Made by a program: the position numbers and the translations under genes. This document shows, one piece after another, positions 1 through 10,684 of a DNA stretch of 64,000 bases. Numbering within the stretch: position 1 is the first letter of the stretch; every line of letters begins with the position of its first letter. Source of the stretch: Pelecanus crispus (taxonomy: Eukaryota; Chordata; Aves; Pelecaniformes; Pelecanidae); the NCBI RefSeq assembly GCF_030463565.1, contig NC_134643.1, positions 121,623,809 through 121,687,808 on the forward strand, read 5' to 3'. The notes beneath the pieces are model-generated. The model saw nothing but the letters and a program-made list of their open reading frames with translations. It did not search any database and had not been told where the DNA came from.

Positions 1-3000
1 TCAGATGCATGCATTTAATCAGTTCAGGTGTTTAAATTATTTATCCATGAGGAAGAAAACTGTACTAATCTTAGGAACAGAGCATATGAAGGGGAAAAAC
101 AATTAGACATAAAAACATGCTGAATAATGTGAAGCAGTAGAGAATTCTCTCAAGCCCAAGACAACTGTGACCAAGGGTGTTCCAAGTATTTATGTCATTG
201 CAGCCTGGGCTGCAAAACTCAAAATACAGAGATTTGCTGCTACTAGAAGAAATGTTTCCCAACCGTAACGCGAAATTATTGTTTTCAACAAGCACAAAGC
301 CCCAGTCAAAAGTTGGTACCTTCCCTAGTTTGAAAGAGCAGAATTTTTTTTAATGTTTTTTCAGAAACAAAAACAGTGTCTGAGGAAAAACAGAATACTT
401 CACGAACTATTCTTCCGTAAGGGTGACATCTAATGCTCTGGACCAGACTGTCTCTCCTCATCAGTTAGGCATAGACCTCTTGCTTTTCTTCTTTGATCTT
501 AACCTTCTCCTCCTCTATCTCACTTTTCAAAGCCAAGGGTCTACCCAAGCTGCAAGGGAGACCTCCCAGGTGGAAGATACACAGGGTGGGAGTGACACTC
601 CAGCCGACTGCAGCCTTGTTAGATTGCTCCCCCAGCAATGGTTACCACAGAAGTGGCTGGTCGGGCGCTATGGCTGTAGGTCCCCAGCTAGATTGAAGGG
701 CTGTGGTGACGCACCAGGATACTTTGTTAAGGATACAAGACCTTCCCACCACCCTTACTCACTGCCTGCTCTTTCAAGGGAAGAAATTCTTAAAATCAGT
801 CTGCTTTAATGTTAATGGATTAGGTATCTCATTCCAACTCTCAAATGCCTGGTCCCTCAGAAGACTTGGCTTTATCCCCTGAAATTAATGGAGAAGGTCA
901 AGAGAGAGGTGTATTTACACTGTGCGCTGGAGAAAAGTAAAACTAGGTGTCCTGCTGCCAAGATAGACATAGTTATGCAATGTTGAACCCCGGCATCGGT
1001 ACCTTCACTTAGAAAGACTTAGCCAATTAAGTTGATAGCACGGCACGCAGTGGCACTTTCTGAGCATGCAGGAAAATAAACAGGTGGTTCTTATTCCAGC
1101 AAAGAATCTGGCTCTTCTCCCAGCTTGTTACCAGCTTTCTCTGCCTCACCACCCCGCATGCAACATCACCTGCCATGGAGGTGGGTTACAGCTACTGAGC
1201 AACAGCCTGCTCCTGTGCAAACAAGCTAAAATCCTTTCTTGGTCTGTGCCATATCACAAAGGTTAGGCTGACTACAGAGAAAACAAAATCCCCACCTTTG
1301 CTCAAAGAGACCCAGGGAGAAGTTCAAGGTATTTCAACTCACTTCAAGCCATTGCCAGCTGCTGTTTCAATCATTTTCTTTCTATAATCTGGGCAGCACA
1401 CCAAAGATCACAAGGTTTGGGTTTAAGTTTCATTTAAAAACCATCTCGTAGGAGAAGAATCATTCCTCCATTTTATTAAGCAAAAACCATAGGCTGCTGA
1501 CAATGCTATTATAGGCGGCAACATCAATGGAACATATTTTTTATATATATATATAAAAAAAAAAATATAAAAACATTGAGCTGGAAGGTTACTAACAAAA
1601 ATAGAAAGGAAGACCCCTGAGACATTCTCATTGTAATTCCTTTTTACACAAGCCAACACTTAAAGCCTCCTGGCTGAGATTCCCCAGGTACCCTACAAAC
1701 CATTTTATGGCATCATTGCTCAAACCATTCTGAGTATCCAGTAGGGCAATTTATAAGGGAATGACATGCCTATTATTGACAAAATTCTTCACAGAGCAAG
1801 GAGAAAACCTACAATGCAGATACATCAACTTTTTTGAAAGTAACATTGGCTCAAATTGAGTTATAACAGGAAAGTGACCTGTTTAGATGCCAAAGGTCCT
1901 CGGCATTACTGCTCAGAGGAAAAGAGTCTGTGAAACACTGCGAGAGGGACCCAGTTTCACAAGGAGCAGCAGCCAAATGAGAGGGGAAAGAGAAGGAAAG
2001 AAAAAAACCAATAATACCAGACCAGCCTCTGGCACCACAGCCTGCCCAGTTGCTCCCAGGTACAGGGGATCCTGAGTCCCCTTCCTCCTTAGGATTCTCT
2101 AACCTTTTTTTTTTCCCCACTTTTACTGAAGTTCCTTATGCTGTAACTCTAAGGATAATTACTTTGGGGGCTGAAATTTCCCGTTCCTGTTCTCATTGGA
2201 GAGGTACGTATCTGAAGAAGATCTGCTTGGTCATTTAAGGTTTTTAAACACATTCTCAGATAAGCACAGCTGCATTTTTAACAGTAGCTAAAATTACAGA
2301 ATTTAAGGAAGGAAAAATTTATGTGATGTTTCGTGCTTTAGTTAAGTCTTCCAAGATACAAAGCTCCAGTTGCTCTGGAAACTGTAACTTGGACACAACC
2401 GTGTAGATACATCAACCCCCTGGCTATAAATGAAAACACTTTAGCAACGCTGCACATTCGTGTGACAAACACTTTTAAAAACAAGGATTGCATCCTGATC
2501 TTCATATAGGAAGGCCACATCCCACAGCCCTCCACACAGGGCACAGTTCTCTGACCGCATGTCCTTTAAGCCTCAAAAGCAATGACTGAGCAAGAGCCAG
2601 GAGAGCGTGTGGATCCGCCATCGAGACGACGACCCTTCAGATAAGGGTGAGATGGGAAACACAGTTGGGTCTTTCAGGGATACGACAGGGGTTCAAAGCC
2701 AGGCTGTTTCCTCACGTGTTTGCGTGGTGCCTATCACGCCACAGCTGGAAGCAAATGCAGATACCGAAAGGAGGACTTAGAAGACAAATGAACAAGGTGG
2801 GCAGAGCCCTCAGCCACTGGCCCAGGAGAAGGCAGCAGGAAGGCTGGAGCTGGGAATGGAGCAAGATGACAGCCATCGGGAGAAGGAAAGCGGAGGGGGA
2901 TGCTCAAAAGCAAAGTAGGAGGAATGAGTGCGGGGTGTTTGCGGAGGAGGAATGGACACAGCACACCACCAGAAGCCAGATACGTTTTGGGTTTTTTTTG

Positions 3001-3280
3001 AAAAAGGGGGGAAATATTACATACGTAAATGACGCCCTGAGTGCTGGTTGCTGTGGAAACCATAACTTTGAATTCAGTGGCTAAAACCTAGCATTGCTAT
3101 TTATACCATGCTCCTCACTACAACACGAGAACTTCATCTGAGAAACAGAGAGCTCTGGTACCAGACAAACGTGTTTTTTCCCCCAGTTGCACACAGTGAT
3201 CCTTTTAAACGATGCCTCACAAGGTTTTTCCGATGTTCCTGGCCACTGAATGACTACACAGCATAATGACCTCCGACAGG

Positions 3281-3315
<35 letters not shown>

Positions 3316-4910
3316 CACCACTGTCTTTCCTTTTCCAAGCAAGACCAGATGACTCACTAGACAGACATCAGGTAGGATCCCCTGAATTCTACTTTGGCCA
3401 AGAGCAACCAGAGAAGCGAAAAAGGCCATTTAAAACAGCAGTGTATCTGGTTTACCTTAAGGCAAATTACAGTCAGCATCGCATAAGATTATGGAGGGCC
3501 AGATCCCAAAGTCAGTTATCATTAAAGATGACAAGCACTGCATTTGTTTAAGGACTCCAGAATATTGCCTTTAATATGCTGGAAAGCATAACTGGATCAT
3601 TAATGCAAGAATAACAATAACAAAACGGCTATAGATTAAAATCCTGTTAGGAGAATCCCTTTAAAAAAAATTTCCTTTTTGAGTTGCTCTGCTGCTCAAT
3701 AAGGAAACAGCTTTTTCCTCCATGGAAACGTGATTCTGGGGCAGCAAGTGTTCCCGCAGCCTAAGCGGGAGCAGGACTAATCTGCCTGTAACCAAATCAG
3801 AGGTGAGCCAAGTCCCCACAGGTATGTCACATTCCTCTTCCACCTCCACCATTCCAGAGCCTGGAAGGGAAGAAACAGTCCCATTCCCCACCCACTCCTA
3901 AATCGTGTTTTACCTCAAGTAGTATGGAGGTGCTAGTGTAGCACATTCATTGCCACTACCAAATATTCACAGTAACTACCACGGGGGCAATGATCAGGGT
4001 TTAAGGCACTTCCCAGGACCTGTGCACACATCAATCCCCAAATCAAAGAGCTCATGGCATACAAGGGCAATTAAGGCAAAACCTGAGAGAGAAAACCACA
4101 GCGCTTTCCCAGGTCCCTCGCACCTTCAAAATCCCACGGAACGGTCCCATCTATGTGGGCTCATCGGGAAGCAGCAAGGACAACCGTTACGTGCAATCCG
4201 ATAAGCAATACTCTGCCTGAACAAGGCAGCTTTTGCCAGGGGAAGGGCAGCCGGGGATCGCGCGGGGACAGGAGCAAGGACTCGGCAGAGGGGCTCCAAG
4301 AGCTGCCGAACCAGGAGGGGTGGAAGTTGCTCTCTGCGGCATCGGGCCCTTACGGCGAAGGTGAAGGAGGTCTCCTTTGCCCTTGTTCAATAATTTATAT
4401 CGCAGCATTGAAGTGTCATTGAAATTGACAGAAGCATTTTAATAATACAGGAAGGGGAAAAGATGCTCTAATCACAGATTAGGCACCCAAGTAATCACTC
4501 CATAGATCTCAGCCTCCCCTAATTTATTCCAATACATTTTTTTTAATCAGAATTTCATACATAGCGAAATGATTAACAAGTCACGAGCACTACCTCTTTC
4601 CTAGCTGCAGCCAGCTTCCACTAGCCCGCGGTCCCCCGGCTGAGGCTGAGAGGGGCAGGTGGGAATGAAGGACCCACGAGGAGCGGAAAGTCAATTTCTC
4701 CCAGCGCTTCCCAACCCGACGGGGTAGCGCTGAGCTGCGCGCTGGAATCGCACACCCATTCCTGCAACTCTACCGAAGAGCGCATTTGTGCCAGCGCTTC
4801 CCGTCAAGCCCGGGACTGCGAGCATCACTCAACTGCCCCTAACTTCAGCACGGGCAGCGCGGGCAGGCTGCGCCCTGCCTTCAGTCACCCGCGGGCGAAA
4901 AACCCCTTAC
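1..4910. other. Non-coding stretch, probably first intron of a minus-strand gene
   Basis: No reading frame here has family resemblance, splice context or codon pattern that I can support; open frames are short and overlap on both strands. If the CpG island at 4,911-6,190 is the promoter of a minus-strand gene (TIAM1 by synteny), this stretch is its first intron. It contains a long A run near 3,281-3,313 and a short T/A-rich low-complexity patch near 1,537-1,572. I saw no recognisable transposon ends. Confidence 0.5.
3281..3313. repeat. Poly(A) homopolymer
   Basis: An uninterrupted run of about 33 A on the plus strand. No retrotransposed body was recognised upstream of it, so it is listed as simple repeat rather than as a retrocopy tail. 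The true length may differ because homopolymers are often misread. Confidence 0.85.
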
Positions 4911-5006
4911 CTGCTGCCACAGGCTCATCAGCGTGCCTGCCCAAAGCGGCACCCCGGCTGCCTCCCCGCACCGCGGCCGGTACGCCTGCCCACGGCGGCG
5001 GCAGCA

Positions 5007-5083
5007 CCCGGCGGGGAAGGGACCCGGCGGGGAAGGGACCCGGCGGGGAAGGGACCCGGCGGGGAAGGGACCCGGCGGCGACC
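5007..5083. repeat. 16-bp GC-rich minisatellite, about 4.5 copies
   Basis: Four consecutive copies of a 16-bp unit (CCCGGCGGGGAAGGGA) run from 5,007 to 5,070, followed by a partial fifth. Runs of GGGG and GGG separated by short loops satisfy a G-quadruplex pattern on the plus strand. It lies inside the CpG island, just inside the second candidate minus-strand first exon. A separate G homopolymer follows at about 5,131-5,147. Confidence 0.9.
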
Positions 5084-5130
5084 CCGCCCCGCGTGGGGCC
5101 AGCACCGGGCAGCGGGGGCTCATCGGGGGA

Positions 5131-5147
5131 TGGGGGGGGGGGGGGGG
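5131..5147. repeat. Poly(G) tract
   Basis: A run of about 16 G in the CpG island. It is G-quadruplex prone, and its length is uncertain in any assembly. Confidence 0.8.
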
Positions 5148-6199
5148 CACACGGCAGCCCCCACAGGGCCCCCGCGCAGCCCCCCCAGGGGGCGGCGGTG
5201 ACATTTTAGGCGCAGGAGCGGTGCTCCCGGAGGCCGGCTGCCGCAGGGCCGGCTGCCGAGACGCGCAGCGGCGGGGCCGGACCCCGGCGAAGAGCCCGGG
5301 CATCCCGGCGGGGCGGCCGCACCGGCGAGGGGAGCGGCGCCGGCGGCCCACACCGCGAACAATAAAGCGGGCCCCGGCGGGCCGGGCGCCCGCCCGCCCG
5401 CGGCGGGGCAGCGCGGCCGCGCTCCCCCACACCCCGCCCGGCCCTCCCCGGGTGCGGGCGGCGGCGGAGGGGCTGCGAGCCGGGCCGCGGCGCCGCGCAA
5501 CGCCCCCTGCGCGGGGCGCTCCGCCAGGGCGCACCGGCATGAACGGGGATGCCGTGCGCCGGGGACGGGGACGCGATCCGCCGCCCACTCACCTGCCGCG
5601 GCCGGGCTGGGCTCCGGGGCTCGCCGTCACCCTCGCCGCCACCGCCTCCCGCCCCGGGAGCTGCTCCCCTTCGCCGCCGCCGGGCGCCCGCGGCCGCCGC
5701 CGCTCAGAGCGCGCCGCCACCAATAGGCGCCGCTGCCATATTGCTACAGCCGGCGCTGCGAGGGGCGGCGCCGGCGTCCTCCTTGGAAACCGGCGGCCAT
5801 TGGCCAGCCGCCGAGTCAATCCGTGCCGGGCGAGCCAATGGGCGGCGGCGGCGGCGAACAGCGGGGCGTTCGGAGTTGGAATGTTGTGTGACAATGGCCC
5901 ACGCGGCTCCCAAGGCGGGAGGGGAGGGGCCGCTCCCCGGGGGGCGGCGGGGGCGGGCGGCGCGCCGCGTGCGGACCACCCACACGCAACGCGCCCGCGC
6001 CCCTCTCTCTCTCCGCGCCGCGCAGCAGGCCCCGCCAACAAAAGGGGCCCAATGGGGCGCGCGGGCCGCCCGCCGCGCGGGGGAGCCCGGCCAATCCGCG
6101 GCGGGGCCGGGGGTGGGGGGGGGGGGCCATGGGGGCGACGAAGTTGGCGCGCGCGCGGCGGCGAAACGGGATTGGCTGCGGGTGGGAAGAGCTTGACTT

Positions 6200-6280
6200 C
6201 GAAGTCCAACTGACTTTCTGAGGCGGTTGGGAGCCGTGAGGGGACGGTTCCCAACCGCCTCAGAAGTCGGTTGGACTTCG
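6200..6280. repeat. Imperfect inverted repeat (hairpin A)
   Basis: The left arm 6,200-6,232 (33 nt) and right arm 6,249-6,280 (32 nt) are reverse complements, except for one substitution and one single-base indel. The spacer is 16 nt. The left arm itself begins inside a 12-bp perfect palindrome, GACTTCGAAGTC (6,195-6,206). The right arm runs directly into the left arm of the next palindrome, sharing the motif GGACTTCG. Confidence 0.93.
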
Positions 6281-6363
6281 AGGGGGTCGGGAGCCATGAG
6301 AGGAAGCTGCCTGACCGTCGGTCAGGCAGCTTCCTCTCATGGCTCCCGACCCCCTCGAAGTCC
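6273..6363. repeat. Perfect 91-bp palindrome (hairpin B)
   Basis: Base-by-base pairing around the centre at 6,318 shows two 45-nt arms that are perfect reverse complements with a single central base. The arms run from GGACTTCG at 6,273 to CGAAGTCC at 6,363. The arm carries GGGAGCCATGAGAGGA, related to the GGGAGCCGTGAGGGGA found at the loop of hairpin A, so the two hairpins are related. Long perfect palindromes without a spacer are normally unstable, so a recent origin or an assembly foldback must be considered. Confidence 0.97.
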
Positions 6364-7654
6364 CCCGGAGCCATGCTGAGCGTTCCCCGTCTCTCCCTCC
6401 TTCACATCGACCGCCAGACATTTCCAAGGAGCTGTCGCTCAGCACTCATTGCTGGCGCTGGATCTTTCACCGGGGCCTTGTCCACGCTCGCGTTCCTCGC
6501 CACGGGCACCATCGCACCCCACTCTCCCCTTCCATCGCTGCCGTTCGCCAGAGACCCCCGAGCACCAACGGCGATCTGCATGGCTCAGACACGCAAGCAA
6601 GGTGCGAGGGCTTTTGCCCCGTGCTGGCCTGCTCCTGTGCTATTTCTGCAGCCGAAGGTTTTGAGGGAATTTAAGCCGGTGCTTTAGCTGTGCGTCACGC
6701 GCACAGGCTCCGTTCGATGGGATGCAGGGAAGCCAGAGAGCGCCTTGTCACAAGCATTGCCCCGGCTGCCAAAGTGTTGTTTGTTGGTTGTTTTTTTTTT
6801 TTTTTTAAAGCAATGACTCAGCTCAAATCTGGATAAGTACATTTTAAAATGCATTAATAAACAAACATGAGCTGGGTCTTAATTGAAAGTATTTTACAAA
6901 ACCCTGCCAAACTACGCAAGTTGATTTTTAAACACGAAAAGGTGGAAGCACCTCCCCGTCAGCTTTGAAAGTCAAGATGAGGAAATCCAAATCAATCATC
7001 ATTGTTAACGCTTGGATGTGTATCGAATAAAGAATACTTATTTTCAAATACTGTGTATTTGTTCTGCCTTTAAAAAACAAATATCAACTATCTACTCACT
7101 AATCACTATGTTGCTTGCAAATCAAATCCAAATATAAAACATCAGTTTTCTTCATCAAGCCATTGATTAATTAATGGCAGGTTTTAAATGGCATTACCAC
7201 ACCAAGCACTTCAGTCAAAGCATTTAATCAGCAAGATTAAATGCAGGTCCTTCCCTGACATTGATTTTTAGGTATACTTCCCCACTGATTCAGCCAGGAG
7301 ATCTTATTAAAATTTGATAGTGTGCTACGACCCCGGATTAGGAAAGTTCAGCTACTTCAGCGGCCGTTCAGAAAAACCGTATGAACCCAAGCAAGTGACA
7401 GCCACCCCAGGTGAGCAGTTTGTTTTATAGCTCACAGTCGGTAGTGTAACTTAAAACCAGATCTTCAAGGTGCCCGTCATCTTATAAAGAAACGTACCTC
7501 ATCGGACTACGGGTTGCACGTCAAAATCTCTGTGTACTCAAGAGCCATCCCAGCCCTGTGTCGTGCTGCTGCACCTCCTACAGTGCCCCAGACCAGGAGG
7601 CCAGCCGTGGCCCTCAGCCACCGCAGCCCTTCAGCCGCACTAGGACCACAAAGG
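6364..7654. other. Intergenic, AT-rich after 6,780; no gene recognised
   Basis: After the palindrome the sequence is still GC-rich to about 6,720, then turns AT-rich. A T run lies at about 6,791-6,806. An ATGACTCAGC motif (AP-1/NRF2 antioxidant-element type) is at 6,813-6,822. The stretch 6,830-7,330 has low repeat content and several homeodomain-like ATTA cores, so it could be a conserved non-coding element, but conservation cannot be seen here. Confidence 0.4.
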
Positions 7655-7686
7655 GAAGTCATGCTCGACCAACCTGATGACCTTCT

Positions 7687-7751
7687 ACAATCACAGAATC
7701 ATAGAATAATTTAGGTTGCAAAAGGTGCTTAAGATCATCCAGTCCAACCGT
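7687..7751 (-). mobile_element. Short 5'-truncated CR1 3' end nested in the CR1
   Basis: About 65 bp reading TCACAGAATCATAGAAT at its left and ending CATCCAGTCCAACC, the reverse complement of a CR1 3' terminus. It sits exactly between CR1 host text ending CCTTCTAC and resuming ATGAAATG. It is an extremely short 5'-truncated insertion in the opposite orientation. Confidence 0.8.
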
Positions 7752-8348
7752 AATGAAATGCCTGACTCGGTAGATGAGAGGAGAGCAGCGGGTATTGTCT
7801 ATCGTGACTTCAGTGTGGCTTTTGACACCGTTTCCCATAAGACCCTCGTAGACAAGATGATGAAATACGGGCTGGATGAGCAGTGAGGTGGAGTGAAAAT
7901 TGAACAGCCAGGCCCAGAGGGTGGTGATCAGTGGTACAAAGCCTCTCAGAGGCCAACAGGGTGCCCCAAGGGTCAATACTGGGTTCAGTCCTATTCAACA
8001 TCTTCATTAACGATCTGGATGATGGGGCAGAGTGTACCCTCAGCCAGTTTGCAGATGACACAAAACTGGGAAGAGAGACGCAAAACGGAGTCGTGCTGCC
8101 ATCAAGAGGGACCTCGACAGGCTGGAGAAATGGGCTGACAGGAACTTCATGAAGTTCAGCAAGGGGAAGTGCAAACTCCTGCAACTGGGGAAGAACAACC
8201 CCATGCACCAATATATGCTGGGGGCCATCCAGCTGGAAAGCGGCTTGGCAGGAAAGGACCTTGTGCCCTTGCAGCAGAAGTGGCAAATGGTTTCCTGGGC
8301 TGCATCAGGCAAAGCACTGCCAGCAGGTGAAGGGAGGTGATCCTTCAC

Positions 8349-8497
8349 CTCTACTCAGTTGGTTAGAGCATGGTGCTAATAATGCCAAGTTCACAGGTTC
8401 AGTCCCTGCTTACTGCAGGGGGGTTGGGCTCAATGATCTCTCAAGGTCCCTTCCAACCCAAAGCATTCTATGATTCTCTATGATTCTCTCTACTCAG
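8349..8497 (+). mobile_element. tRNA-Ile-derived SINE with CR1-like tail (TguSINE1-like)
   Basis: The head resembles tRNA-Ile: TTGGTTAGAGCATGGTGCTA, an anticodon-loop region containing CTAATAATG, and a box-B-like GGTTCAGTCC at about 8,396. The tail is CR1-like, ending in ATTCTATGATTCTC-type repeats. A perfect 10-bp target-site duplication CTCTACTCAG flanks it (8,349-8,358 and 8,488-8,497), and the CR1 host sequence is continuous once one copy is removed. Known: tRNA-Ile/CR1 SINEs of this design (TguSINE1) were described in passerines. Exact family assignment needs a library comparison. Confidence 0.85.
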
Positions 8498-8543
8498 AGC
8501 TGGTGAGGCCACACCTGGAGCGCCGTGTGCAGTTCTGGGCTCC

Positions 8544-8916
8544 TGTCCTGGTTTCGGCTGGAATAGAGTTAATTTTCTTCCTAGTAGCAGGCATAGTGCT
8601 GTGTTTTGGATTTAGAATGAGAATAATGTTGATAACACACTGATGGTTTAGTTGTTGCTAAGTACTGCTTATGCTAGTCAAGGACTTTTCAGCTTCGCAT
8701 GCTCTGCCAGGTGCACAGGAAGCTGGGAGGGGGCACAGCCAGGACAGCTGACCCAAACTGCCCAAAGGGCTATTCCATGCCATATGATGTCATGCTCAGT
8801 ATAGAAACTGGGGGGGGTTGGCTGGGGAGCAGCGATCGCTGCTCAGGAACTGTCTGGGTATCGGTCGGCAGGTGGTGAGCAATTGCATTGTGCATCACTT
8901 GCTTTGGATATTATAA

Positions 8917-8981
<65 letters not shown>

Positions 8982-9176
8982 CATCATCATCATTGTTATA
9001 TTGTTATTATTATCATTACTATTTTACTTTATTTCAATTATTAAACTGTTCTTATCTCAACCCAGGAGTGTTTCTCACTCTTACTCCTCCGATTCTCTCC
9101 CCCATCCCATCGGGGTAGGGGGAGTGAGCGAGCGGCTGCGTGGTGCTTACTTGCTGGCTGGGGCTAAACCACGACA
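8544..9176 (+). mobile_element. Solo LTR of an ERVL-type endogenous retrovirus
   Basis: The element starts TGTCCTGGTTTC and ends CCACGACA, giving the TG...CA ends of an LTR. It is flanked by a perfect 5-bp duplication GCTCC (8,539-8,543 and 9,177-9,181). A weak TATA-like box (TATAGAA near 8,800) and an ATTAAA poly(A) signal (9,040-9,045) set the plus orientation. It contains a (TTA)n microsatellite. No internal retroviral sequence remains, so it is a solo LTR from recombination between two LTRs. A 5-bp duplication is typical of class III (ERVL) integrases. It interrupts the CR1 in the phrase encoding the RT C-terminal region. Confidence 0.9.
8919..8993. repeat. (TTA)n microsatellite inside the LTR
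   Basis: About 20 TTA/ATT units followed by a few TCA units. It is an expansion within the solo LTR, just before its poly(A) signal. Confidence 0.95.
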
Positions 9177-9660
9177 GCTCCCCAGTACAAGAGAGGCATG
9201 GACACACTGGAGAGGGTCCAGCGAAGGGTCACAAAGGTGATGAAGGGACTGGAGCATCTCTCCTGAGGAAGGGCTGGGAGAGCTGGGGCTCTTCAGCCTG
9301 GGGAAGAGACGGCTCGGGCGGGTCTCATCAGTGTACATAAGTGTGTATACAGTGTATATAAGGGAGGGTGCAGAGAGGACAGAGCCAGGCTCTTTTCAGT
9401 GGTGCCCAGTGGCAGGACCAGAGGATATGGCAACAAACTGAAACACAGGAGGTTTCCTCCGAACATCAGGAAACGCTTTTTTACTGTGAGGGCAACTGAG
9501 CACTGGTACAGGTTGCCCAGAGAGGTTGTGGAGTGTCCCACCTTGGAGATACTCAAAAGCTGTCTGGGCAACCAGCTCTAGGTGGCCCTGCTTGAGCAGC
9601 AGGGTGTTTGGACCAGATGCCCTCCAGAGGTGCCTTCCAACATCAGCCATTCTGAGCTTC

Positions 9661-10684
9661 TGTGGCCAAATGCCATGTAACCTGGCCTTCCTCCCCTCCT
9701 GCAATTAGATGCACTTCTTCCACCTTGGGCTTTTCATGTCTGATGCGTGCCTCATTTGCACCACCAGCACCTTTGGCCACAAGTGCAGCCTGGCCGCTGA
9801 GCAGGTGTGAGTCGCTGGCTCAGCCAAGTGGGGCCAGGCAATGCTGCTTTGTCATCACGTGCCAGCTAAGTCTGGTGACCTGCTGTCCCACCAGGCAGGT
9901 GTGCCTGGCTCAGCGCTGCTTTATTTCTGTACATCCTGCAGCCCAGGATCAACTTCTTCCATGTTGTAGGCAGCTCCACTAAGCCTGGGGAAAATCTGCC
10001 CCCTTGGTTAGGAGGCTATGCTCGGCTCCTCAGCCAAGGTTTGGGCATGCTTGATACATGCATTCCTTTATAATGATGACTTGTGAATCTTTAAGGTCTC
10101 ACAGCCTGGCTATTAGTTGTATGGCTAATGAGATTTGTAACTCCAATCTGATTTGCCATTTTGGAAACCTTCTAGTGAAAGGAAAGGGAAAAGGCATGGT
10201 AAAAAGAAAAGGAGAACATAATTTCAACTCTCAACCAAGGTGAAGCTACCAACGATGGCAGAAGATCCCCCACGCAGCATGGCTGCCTTGCCCAAGCAGT
10301 GGCTGAGGAAGGCTGTATCACTTCCTAGGTTTGGCCACTACCATCCAGCAGCAGACTGCTTTGATGATGAGCTGTCCTCACAGGACAAAATCAGGACAAG
10401 GAGCCAAACACTCCCACTTCACATGATTCTGCAAAGAAAAGCCAGGAGGACTGGTCTAAGATGAGCATACTGCACTGTCCGTGCCTTACAGATGAGACTA
10501 CAAAGCTGCTACTACCCCACAGGGTAAGCAAAGCAATTCAGAGACAGCCTCATTGAAATGAGTCGGGGGGAAGGGAGAAAAGCAGAGAGGAGAGTTGAGG
10601 TATTTTAAGGAGGGCTGAGGAAGGCAATATGGTGCAGAAGATCTTCCTTATTACATGGAGCACCAGTGGCATCAGTGGGACTGT
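9661..10684. other. Intergenic, nothing recognised
   Basis: Unique-looking sequence with no supportable coding frame, RNA gene or transposon. Confidence 0.4.

Larger units (their letters stand above)
4911..6190 (-). promoter_or_regulatory. CpG island promoter with minus-strand first exon(s), candidate TIAM1 5' end
   Basis: Seen: very high GC and CpG density; CCAAT boxes in either orientation near 5,722, 5,798, 5,834, 6,050, 6,091 and 6,170; and a YY1-like ATGGC motif on the minus strand near 5,730-5,740. Two near-ideal splice donors point leftward: an exon ending at 5,593 (CAG/GTGAGT) and one ending at 4,911 (CAG/GTAAGG). This is what a TATA-less housekeeping promoter with alternative 5'UTR exons on the minus strand looks like. 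Known: in amniotes TIAM1 lies on this side of SOD1 and is transcribed away from it. Inferred: this is the TIAM1 promoter. No TIAM1 coding exon is in the window, so the gene name is unproven. Divergent plus-strand transcription is also possible. Confidence 0.55.
7655..9660 (+). mobile_element. CR1 LINE fragment (reverse transcriptase region to 3' end), host of three nested insertions
   Basis: Plus-strand CR1 pieces in order: the RT region from about 7,655, where the CR1 text breaks at 7,687 and resumes at 7,752; the fingers/palm region with an F-A-D-D catalytic motif near 8,050; then the C-terminal region up to 8,543, resuming at 9,177 and running to about 9,660. Frames are broken by stops and indels, so the element is dead. 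Three later insertions split it: a minus-strand CR1 tail, a tRNA-type SINE and a solo LTR. The host is therefore the oldest layer of the cluster. Confidence 0.88.

Noticed and set aside
3081-3429. Minus-strand frames with a long Phe run
   Set aside because: The Phe run is simply the translated 33-base A/T homopolymer.
4788-6374. Very long open frames in the CpG island (up to 426 codons, both strands)
   Set aside because: They arise because stop codons are rare in extremely GC-rich DNA. They overlap in many frames on both strands, are low-complexity Arg/Gly/Pro/Ala, and cover the palindrome and promoter motifs.
8358-8410. A tRNA-Ile gene
   Set aside because: The tRNA-like text lacks an intact acceptor stem and 3' half, is followed by a CR1-like tail and is flanked by a 10-bp target duplication, so it is a SINE head.
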